Source: JBCDCY01 sp039180875 (lineage in GTDB: Bacteria; Pseudomonadota; Alphaproteobacteria; Rhodobacterales; Rhodobacteraceae). Taken from it: 64,000 bases of DNA. The stretch covers positions 124,001-188,000 of the forward strand of contig JBCDCY010000006.1 of NCBI GenBank assembly GCA_039180875.1, given 5' to 3'. Shown here one piece after another: positions 9,181 to 15,867 of this stretch. The translations under genes were made by a program, and so were the position numbers. Under the pieces are notes generated by a model. It did not search any database and was not told the origin of the DNA. It was given only the letters and a program-made list of their open reading frames with translations. Position 1 is the stretch's first letter; each line of letters begins with the position of its first letter.

Positions 9181-9679
9181 AACCAAGATCAACGACCCGA
9201 TCGAGCCGGGTTCGGGCGAACCGGAAAGTGCGGCACCCAGCACCCCGGCCCCGGCGGCCGAAAGCAGTCGGCCGGCCACCCCGCCCCCGTCCACCTCGAA
9301 GGGCAAGCCGGCACCGTCGGTGCTGTCCTCCGACCTGACGATCAGCGGAAACCTCGAGACCACCGGCGACATCCAGGTCGAAGGCACGATCGAAGGCGAC
9401 GTGCGGGCCCATCTTCTGACCGTCGGCGAGGGCGCCACGGTGAAGGGAGAGATCGTGGCCGACGATCTGGTGGTGAACGGCCGCGTCGTTGGCCGGGTCC
9501 GCGGCCTCAAGGTCCGCCTGACCGCCACGGCGCGGGTCGAGGGCGACATCATCCACAAGACCATCGCCATCGAGAGCGGGGCACATTTCGAGGGATCGGT
9601 GCAGCGCCGCGACGATCCCCTGGCCGAGGGCAAGGGGGCGGCACGTCCAGCCCCGCAGGTGGCCAAGGCCGACGGCTGA
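9170..9679 (+). CDS. Bactofilin (polymer-forming cytoskeletal protein)
   Basis: A 169-residue protein with a Pro/Ser/Ala-rich disordered N-terminus (about 1-48), a central right-handed beta-helix (about 50-140) and a short disordered tail. The core shows the family's repeating pattern: SDLTISGNLETTGDIQVEGTIEGDVRA, then repeats spaced by Gly and Val such as VNGRVVGRVRG (not quoted in full). Bactofilins self-assemble into filaments without nucleotide and recruit cell-wall enzymes at membranes. The start codon sits inside the end of the M23 gene (11-base overlap, different frame), so the two are translationally coupled and probably work together. A strong terminator follows within 35 bases. Confidence 0.93.
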   Translation: MFSKTKINDPIEPGSGEPESAAPSTPAPAAESSRPATPPPSTSKGKPAPSVLSSDLTISGNLETTGDIQVEGTIEGDVRAHLLTVGEGATVKGEIVADDLVVNGRVVGRVRGLKVRLTATARVEGDIIHKTIAIESGAHFEGSVQRRDDPLAEGKGAARPAPQVAKADG

Positions 9680-9709
9680 AACTTCACACTCGCTACAAAC
9701 TAGTGTGAG

Positions 9710-9740
9710 AAAGCCCCTGTTTTCAGGGGCTTTTTTCTTT
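9710..9740. terminator. Intrinsic terminator, usable in both directions
   Basis: AAAGCCCCTG / CAGGGGCTTT form a 10-bp stem around a TTTT loop, followed by TTTTTT on the plus strand and preceded by A-rich bases. It sits between the convergent bactofilin and prfB genes. A second small dyad, CACACT (9685) with AGTGTG (9702), lies just upstream. Confidence 0.9.
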
Positions 9741-9747
9741 TCGACGC

Positions 9748-10863
9748 TTACGTCTCGTCCCGTCCTTTACCGGTCAGATCCTGGGCAAGCGTCGCGGCCA
9801 TAAAGTCATCCAAATCGCCGTCCAACACCCCCTGGGTGTCGGAGGTCTCCACGTTCGTGCGCAGGTCCTTCACCATCTGATAGGGCTGCAGCACGTAGGA
9901 GCGGATCTGATTGCCCCAACCGGCCTCTCCCTTGGCGTCGTGCTGGGCCTGGATGTCCTCGGTGCGTTTGCGCATCTCCAGCTCGTAGAGCCGCGATTTC
10001 AGCGCCGCCATGCAGTTCGCCCGGTTCTGGTGCTGGGATTTCTCCGACGAAGTGACGACGATGCCGGTAGGGATATGGGTGATGCGCACGGCAGAGTCGG
10101 TGGTGTTCACGTGCTGCCCCCCGGCGCCGGAAGAGCGGAAGGTGTCGACCCGGATCTCCGAGGGATTGACCTCCACCTCGATGCTGTCGTCGACCACCGG
10201 ATAGACCCAGACGGACGAGAAAGAGGTGTGCCGCCTGGCCGAGCTGTCGAAGGGCGAGATCCGGACGAGGCGGTGCACGCCCGACTCGGTCTTCAGCCAG
10301 CCATAGGCGTTTTCCCCCGCGACCTTGTAGGTCACCGACTTTATGCCGGCCTCGTCGCCCGGGCTCTCGGCGATCATTTCGACCTTCATGCCGTGGCCCT
10401 CGGCCCAGCGGACATACATCCGGGCGAGCATCGAGGCCCAGTCGCAGCTTTCCGTGCCCCCTGCCCCGGCGTTGATCTCGAGGAAGGTGTCGTTGCCGTC
10501 GGCCTCCCCGTCGAGCAGCGCCTCGATCTCCGCCTTGGCGGCGCGAGTGTGGACGTCGCGCAGCGCCGCCTCGGCCTCCGTCACCACATCGGCGTCGTCC
10601 TCCGCCTCGCCAAGCTCGATCAACTCGACGTTGTCGGAAAGCTCCTGGCCGAGGCCGGTATAGCGGTCGATGGCGTCGGAGAGCTGCTGACGCTCCCGCA
10701 TCAACTTCTGCGCGCGCGCGGGATCGGACCAGAGGTCCGGATCCTCCGCCATCGCGTTCAGCTCCTCCAGCCGATGCGCCGCCGTCTCCCACCCCAGGCG
10801 CTGGCGCAGGAGGTCGAGGGACTTCTCGATTTCGGAGACGATGGATTGGGTCTCTGCCCGCAT
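9748..10863 (-). CDS. prfB: Peptide chain release factor 2
   Basis: RF2 recognises UGA and UAA stop codons in the ribosomal A site and triggers peptide release. The 371-residue protein contains the SPF discriminator tripeptide (RISPFDSSARR), which specifies UGA, and the catalytic GGQ in SSGAGGQHVNTTDSAV. The N-terminal segment LDLLRQRLGWETAAHRLEEL is read straight through in one frame. The programmed +1 frameshift with internal UGA seen in enteric RF2 is absent, so autoregulation by frameshifting does not apply. It shares a strand with mrcA upstream (103-base gap). Confidence 0.97.
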   Translation of the reverse strand: MRAETQSIVSEIEKSLDLLRQRLGWETAAHRLEELNAMAEDPDLWSDPARAQKLMRERQQLSDAIDRYTGLGQELSDNVELIELGEAEDDADVVTEAEAALRDVHTRAAKAEIEALLDGEADGNDTFLEINAGAGGTESCDWASMLARMYVRWAEGHGMKVEMIAESPGDEAGIKSVTYKVAGENAYGWLKTESGVHRLVRISPFDSSARRHTSFSSVWVYPVVDDSIEVEVNPSEIRVDTFRSSGAGGQHVNTTDSAVRITHIPTGIVVTSSEKSQHQNRANCMAALKSRLYELEMRKRTEDIQAQHDAKGEAGWGNQIRSYVLQPYQMVKDLRTNVETSDTQGVLDGDLDDFMAATLAQDLTGKGRDET

Positions 10864-10966
10864 GGTGCCCGCGTTATTCTGGTGGGGTCAATTTGCGTGA
10901 GGGCGATAGGTAGCGACGGCGATGGCCGAGGTAAAGGCGCCGGGGTGGCGCGTCCCAGTGGGCGGC

Positions 10967-13483
10967 TCAGTACAGGCCGCCACCGCTCAGATCGTCGTCG
11001 CGAATGGTGCTCGCCGACGGCACGCTGCCGGCGCCCTGGGACGGCGAGGTCTCGACCTCCTCCGGCAGTTGGTCGAGGTCGTTGAGATTGCCCCAGCTCG
11101 CGTCGCCGATGATGATGTCGCCAGATGCCGCCCACACCGTCGGCAGTTCGTCGAGGCGGAAGATCTCCTCGATCACGTTCTCGCCCGTGGCATCGTCGGG
11201 CAGTCGCTCTCCGGTCAGGGCGTCGAGCTTGATGACAACGGTCTCCGATGGCTGGCGGAAGGGCACCGGCTGCTGCTCGGCGAGCGCGGTGCGCATGAAC
11301 TCGTTCACCACGGGCGCGCACAGCGTTCCGCCGAAGGCACCCCGCCCCATCGGCCGGGGCGTATCGTAGCCGACAAAGCAGCCGGCCACGATGTTGGGGG
11401 TGAAGCCGATGAACCAGGCGTCCTTGGCGTCATTGGTGGTGCCGGTCTTGCCGGCGATCGGATGGCCGAGATCGCGGAGCAGCGTCGCCGTGCCCCGCTG
11501 CACCACCCCCTGCATCATGGTGACGAGCTGGAAGGCGGTGACGGAGTTCATCACCCGCTGGGCGTGGCTGCGGATCCAGGGCTCGATCTGGCCGTCGAAG
11601 GCGGTCTCGCAGCCCAGGCAGTTGCGCCGATCATGGCGGTAGATCGTGTTGCCGTAGCCGTCCTGCACGCGGTCGACCACCGTGGGCTCCACCCGTCGCC
11701 CGCCATTGGCGAACATCGCGTAGGCCGCGACCATCTGGTAGAGCGTCGTCTCCCCGGCCCCGAGGGAATAGGACAGGTGGTGGGGCATGTCCTCATAGAC
11801 GTCGAAGCGCTCGGCATAGTCGGCGATGACATCCATGCCGATGTCGTGCGCCACCCGCACGGTCATCAGATTGCGCGACTGCTCGATCGCCACCCGCATC
11901 GGCCGCGGCCCGAGGAAGGTGCCGGAGGAGTTGCGCGGCGCCCAGGGCTCGCCCGCGCCGGTGTCGATCACCACCGGGGCGTCGAGGATGATGGTGGCCG
12001 GCGAGAAGCCGCGATCCAGCGCCGCGGCGAAGACGAAAGGTTTGAAGGCGGAGCCCGGCTGCCGCCGCGCCTGGGTCGCGCGGTTAAAGACAGAGGCGTC
12101 GTAGCTGAAGCCACCCTGCAGGGCGAGCACCCGCCCGGTGCGGGTGTCCATCGCCATGAAGCCGCCGTTGATCTCCGGGATTTGGCGAAGCGACCAGCGG
12201 GCGAAGGCGCCATCCTCCTCGATCGCCATGACGTAGACCACGTCGCCCACGGACCAGAGGTCGCCCGGCCGGCGCTGGCCGGTCCAGGCGGCGTCGGCGA
12301 TCGGCAGGTAGTGGCCGTCCTCATCCTCCGCCACATCCTCGATCCCGACCTGGGCCGAGTTCTCCCCGACGCGGAGCACCACCGCCGGGTGCCAGCCCGG
12401 AATGTCGCGCGGCAGGTCGAGATCGCCGAGCGCGGCGCGCCAGCTTGCCTCGTCCCCGAGCGCCTCTTCGGGAAGCGTCGCCACGGGGCCGCGCCAGCCG
12501 CCGCGCTCCCGATCCCAGGATTCGAGCCGGTTGCGGAGCGCCGCCGCCCCCACCGCCTGCAGATCGGGGTCGATGGTGGCGCGAATGGCGAAGCCGCCGC
12601 CGAACAGCTGTTCCCGCCCGAAGCGGGAGGTGAGCTGGCGGCGCACCTCGTCGGTGAAATAGCTGCGGCCGGGCAGGACCTCCCGCGTGTCCTCAAGCTC
12701 GCCGGATTGGATGGTGGCGAGCTCCGCCTCCTGCTCCGCCCGGGCGACCTCCCACGGGATGTAGCCGTTCTCCGCCATCTCGCGGAGCGTGTTGTTGCGC
12801 CAGAAGACCGCCGTGCTGCGGTTGCGGACCGGGTGGCGGTTGGACGGCGCCTTGGGCAGCGCGGCGAGATAGGCGGCCTCCCCCGGCGTCAACTCCTCCA
12901 GGGTCTTGCCGAAGTAGATCTGCGCGGCCGCAGTCACGCCGTGGGCGTTCTGACCGAGGAAGATCTCGTTGAGGTAGAGCTCTAGGATCTGGTCCTTCGA
13001 CAGCGTCTGCTCGAGCTTCACCGCAAGGATGATCTCCTTGATCTTGCGCTCGATCTCCCGCTCGCCCGAGAGCAGGAAGTTCTTCACCACCTGCTGCGGG
13101 ATGGTGGAGGCGCCGCGCAGCCGCCCGCCCTGCACATAGTCGCGGAAGGCGCTGGCGATGCCGATCGGGTCGAAACCCCAATGGTTGTAGAACTCGCCGT
13201 CCTCGGCCGAGATGAAGGCGTGCTTCACCAGGTCCGGGATCTCGTCGATCGGGGTGAAGATGCGCCGCTCGCTGACGAACTCATCCATCAGCGCGCCTTC
13301 GCTGGAGTAGACGCGGCTGAGCGTCGCAGGCTCGTAGCTCGCCAGCGTCGCATGGTCCGGCAGATCCTGGCCGTAGATGTGCACGATGGCCGCGAGGCCG
13401 ATCATGCCCATGATGGCGCCGATCACCAAGCCACTGAAAATCCAGCCGAAAAAGCGCAGAAAGATGCGCACGGTCTCACCCAT
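10967..13483 (-). CDS. mrcA: Penicillin-binding protein 1A (bifunctional glycosyltransferase/transpeptidase)
   Basis: A class A PBP of 838 residues that polymerises lipid II and cross-links the strands. A membrane anchor occupies about residues 8-35. The GT51 domain shows SAEDGEFYNHWGFD (catalytic Glu) and STIPQQVVKN. The transpeptidase domain has all three motifs: SAFKPF (nucleophile Ser), SRN and KTGTTND. An insert between the domains resembles the OB-like region of alphaproteobacterial PBP1A, and the C-terminal 70 residues are acidic and low in complexity. I chose the ATG at 13483, which follows GGAGAGG at 9 bases; an ORF extension reaches 13564 without a good site. The length fits the family. 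Confidence 0.95.
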   Translation of the reverse strand: MGETVRIFLRFFGWIFSGLVIGAIMGMIGLAAIVHIYGQDLPDHATLASYEPATLSRVYSSEGALMDEFVSERRIFTPIDEIPDLVKHAFISAEDGEFYNHWGFDPIGIASAFRDYVQGGRLRGASTIPQQVVKNFLLSGEREIERKIKEIILAVKLEQTLSKDQILELYLNEIFLGQNAHGVTAAAQIYFGKTLEELTPGEAAYLAALPKAPSNRHPVRNRSTAVFWRNNTLREMAENGYIPWEVARAEQEAELATIQSGELEDTREVLPGRSYFTDEVRRQLTSRFGREQLFGGGFAIRATIDPDLQAVGAAALRNRLESWDRERGGWRGPVATLPEEALGDEASWRAALGDLDLPRDIPGWHPAVVLRVGENSAQVGIEDVAEDEDGHYLPIADAAWTGQRRPGDLWSVGDVVYVMAIEEDGAFARWSLRQIPEINGGFMAMDTRTGRVLALQGGFSYDASVFNRATQARRQPGSAFKPFVFAAALDRGFSPATIILDAPVVIDTGAGEPWAPRNSSGTFLGPRPMRVAIEQSRNLMTVRVAHDIGMDVIADYAERFDVYEDMPHHLSYSLGAGETTLYQMVAAYAMFANGGRRVEPTVVDRVQDGYGNTIYRHDRRNCLGCETAFDGQIEPWIRSHAQRVMNSVTAFQLVTMMQGVVQRGTATLLRDLGHPIAGKTGTTNDAKDAWFIGFTPNIVAGCFVGYDTPRPMGRGAFGGTLCAPVVNEFMRTALAEQQPVPFRQPSETVVIKLDALTGERLPDDATGENVIEEIFRLDELPTVWAASGDIIIGDASWGNLNDLDQLPEEVETSPSQGAGSVPSASTIRDDDLSGGGLY

Positions 13484-13582
13484 TCGCTGATACCTCTCCG
13501 GTATATCAGAGCCGATTTCGGGAGTCAGGTGGGCACCCCCACGTTTCCGCGAGTTTGCGCGCAAGGCAGAGCTTGAACGGCC

Positions 13583-14011
13583 TCACGCCTCATAGGCGCG
13601 TAGGTCTTCCGGTGCGTGCAGCAGCGTGCCTTCGTACTTCCTGAGGTCGTCTTCGATTTTGAGCCAAGGCAACTTGCTCTGGAAGTTGACATGGAAGGTC
13701 GGAACAAACGCCTCCGGACGCTCCATCGAACCGGCATAAAGATGCATACCCCCGGGGTAATGATTGGCTTCAAAGCCGATCGGCGAACCACACGCGCCGC
13801 AAAAATGACGGAAAACGCCCTCAGAACTTTCAAAGGTCTTAGGCTTGTCGCCGGTCCACTTAAAGTTCCTCAAGGGAACGCCCAGCCAGCCAACGATAGG
13901 TGCCGCGCAGTTACGACGGCAGTCGTCGCAGTGGCAATAACAGGCCCACGTTACATCGCCGGTAAATTCCCAAGTGGTTTTCCTGCAAAGGCAATGGCCG
14001 CGCGTCGACAT
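13583..14011 (-). CDS. GFA (CENP-V/glutathione-dependent formaldehyde-activating) family protein
   Basis: A 142-residue zinc-binding protein. Cys pairs appear as GHCLC near the N-terminus, CYCHCDDCRR at about residues 25-35 and FCGACGSP in the middle, the full Gfa/CENP-V ligand set. The family takes its name from a glutathione-hydroxymethyl enzyme, but most members have no proven activity, so I make no functional claim beyond the fold. Base composition is about 54% GC by hand count over three lines, well below the roughly 70% of flanking genes, which suggests recent acquisition. The ATG at 14011 follows GGGAA. It lies between mrcA and the amidase gene on the same strand. Confidence 0.88.
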   Translation of the reverse strand: MSTRGHCLCRKTTWEFTGDVTWACYCHCDDCRRNCAAPIVGWLGVPLRNFKWTGDKPKTFESSEGVFRHFCGACGSPIGFEANHYPGGMHLYAGSMERPEAFVPTFHVNFQSKLPWLKIEDDLRKYEGTLLHAPEDLRAYEA

Positions 14012-14170
14012 GTTCCAGTTCCCGCTTAGTCTGCGACCCGAGCTATGCACGGTCTGTGACTTTGAGTTGGGCTCTTTGGGGCACTCCGGGTCGAAAACGC
14101 GACGTAAGAGCGATGGCGGAGGTGGACTCGGAGGAGAGGTGCCGGCGCTTTCCTGCCTGTCGGCGGCGCT

Positions 14171-15406
14171 TCAGGGGTGGGTGAGCGCTGCCTGCTCCGC
14201 CTCCTCGGCCTGCCAGGCGTCGAGGGCGGCGACGATGCCGTCGGCGGCCCGGGCCCGCCATTCGGGGGAGCGCATGTTCTCCCGATCGTCGGGGTGGGAG
14301 AGAAAGCCGAGCTCGATCAGCAGCGAGGGGATGTCGGGGGCCTTCAGCACCCGAAAGCCGGCGGAGCGGTGCGGGCGGGAGCGGATCACTCCCACTTCAT
14401 CACGCAGCCCCGCCACCACTGCCCGCGCAAGGCGGAGGGAGCGGGCATTGGTCTCCCGCTGGGCCATGTCGAGGAGGACGCGCGCCAGCAGATCCTCCTC
14501 CCCCGCCAGGTCGATGCCGGCCAGGAGATCGGCGCGGTTCTCGCGCGCCGCAAGGGCGGCCGCCTCCGCATCCGACGCCTCGGTCGACAGGGTGTAGACC
14601 GCCGCACCCGAGGCGACGCCGGCCGTAACCGTATTGGCATGGATCGAGAGGAAGACATCGGCGCCGGCGGCCCGGGCGATCTCCACCCGGCGCCGCAGCC
14701 CGACATAGACGTCGCTCGCCCGGGTGAGCGCCACATGGTAGCGGCCCGTCGCCTCGAGCCGGCGACGCAGCTCCTCGGCAAAGGTGAGCGCGACGGCTTT
14801 CTCGGCCAGGCCGTCGCGGATCGCGCCGGGGTCGATGCCGCCATGGCCGGGGTCGATGACGACCGTCGTCAGGGTCGCCTCCCCCGCCGCGGCGGGCGCC
14901 GGCACGGGCGTGGCCCAGGTGACGTCGCCGGGTGCGCGGGCGGCAGCGGCGAAGCGCACCGCCGACACCCTCTCTGCCGTGATCACGATGCGCGGCCGAT
15001 CCCGCGTGGTGTCCTCATGGGCGCTGGCGATGGTCAGGGGCGCTTCGAGGTCGAGGACGATGCGCGACCAGCCCGGCGCAAATAGGCCGAAGCGCAGAGA
15101 CCGGACCCCTGGCAGATCCTCGGCCAGATCGGCGTCGAGGGCATCGAACGCCACCTCCTCCAGATCGACCACCAGCCGCCGCGGCGCCTCTAGGGTGAAG
15201 GCCCGAAAGCGGACGGGCGCGTTCAACCCAAGGGTGAGGCGGAAGCCTTGCCGCGTCAGGCCGCGGCCGTCGCCCTCCGCCGAGACGATGGCGCGGGGGC
15301 CATCCGTATCCGCCACGGCCGGCGGAGCGGCAAGCAGCAGCAAGGGCAGCAGCGCCAGCAGCACGGCGCGCACGCCCTGCCCGAGGGAGGAGACGGGATC
15401 CTGCAT
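14171..15406 (-). CDS. amiC: N-acetylmuramoyl-L-alanine amidase with AMIN domain
   Basis: A periplasmic amidase of 411 residues that cuts the bond between N-acetylmuramic acid and the stem peptide, needed for daughter-cell separation. A signal peptide covers about residues 1-32 (LLALLPLLLLAAPPAVA). The AMIN domain (about 38-140) targets septal peptidoglycan. The Amidase_3 domain follows with VVIDPGHGGIDPGA (zinc His), FLSIHANT (second His) and LIELGFLSHPDD (catalytic Glu). The ATG at 15406 is preceded by GATGAGG. It is divergent from rne. The symbol is used in the broad sense; AmiA or AmiB cannot be excluded by motif alone. Confidence 0.92.
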   Translation of the reverse strand: MQDPVSSLGQGVRAVLLALLPLLLLAAPPAVADTDGPRAIVSAEGDGRGLTRQGFRLTLGLNAPVRFRAFTLEAPRRLVVDLEEVAFDALDADLAEDLPGVRSLRFGLFAPGWSRIVLDLEAPLTIASAHEDTTRDRPRIVITAERVSAVRFAAAARAPGDVTWATPVPAPAAAGEATLTTVVIDPGHGGIDPGAIRDGLAEKAVALTFAEELRRRLEATGRYHVALTRASDVYVGLRRRVEIARAAGADVFLSIHANTVTAGVASGAAVYTLSTEASDAEAAALAARENRADLLAGIDLAGEEDLLARVLLDMAQRETNARSLRLARAVVAGLRDEVGVIRSRPHRSAGFRVLKAPDIPSLLIELGFLSHPDDRENMRSPEWRARAADGIVAALDAWQAEEAEQAALTHP

Positions 15407-15867
15407 CGATGCCTCATCGTCACGGGCTCTTACGGCCCTCGCTTGAGACCTAGCATAGTCCGAGGATTGTAGAAATGAATTGTACTTACCTCTGGTTGGT
15501 GGATATGGTCCGGCCAGGGCAACGGTCCGGGACTCGGCCCGTTCGCACCGGAAAATTTGATGGCCGGATGACACACCCGGAGGCGCGCATGCCGTGCCGA
15601 GGGGCCGGCCTTCAGGCGTTCGCGCCACACAAGCACGCCGGTCGTTGGCCGGCGCATTTTTCGCCGCCGGACGGTGGCGGCATATAGGATCGCGATGGTT
15701 CTCGACCGGCAGAATTGCGGCGCCTCATCCGGCGCCCGGGATGGCCCAGGGCCAGCCTGCGCCGCGGCGGCATCTGCCGGCGGCCCCATCGCCCGAACCC
15801 CCCGCACCGAAGCGCCTTGCCCGCCGGCTCCCGACCGGCGCGCGCGAAGGTGCGGCCGAGAGGCACT
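15407..15867 (+). other. Long intergenic region upstream of rne
   Basis: This 461-base gap separates the divergent amidase and RNase E genes. Its left end holds a candidate amidase promoter. The rest contains GC-rich hairpins, for example GTTGGCCGGCGC facing GCCGCCGGAC around 15650, and a -10-like TATAGG near 15682. Enteric rne has a long autoregulatory 5' leader cut by its own product; this leader is long enough for a similar role, but no homologous structure can be claimed by eye. No convincing gene is seen here. Confidence 0.4.
15452..15479 (-). promoter_or_regulatory. Candidate sigma70 promoter for the amidase gene
   Basis: Reading the minus strand, TTCATT and TATGCT are separated by 16 bases, and the amidase ATG lies about 45 bases further on. 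The region is noticeably more AT-rich than its surroundings. The -35 match is only moderate. Confidence 0.35.

Noticed and set aside
10740..10863. Programmed frameshift site in prfB
   Set aside because: The N-terminal region is open in a single frame with no in-frame UGA, so no frameshift is needed.
15475..15687. 70-residue ORF in the rne leader
   Set aside because: No ribosome binding site, Arg/Gly-rich composition and overlap with candidate promoter sequence.
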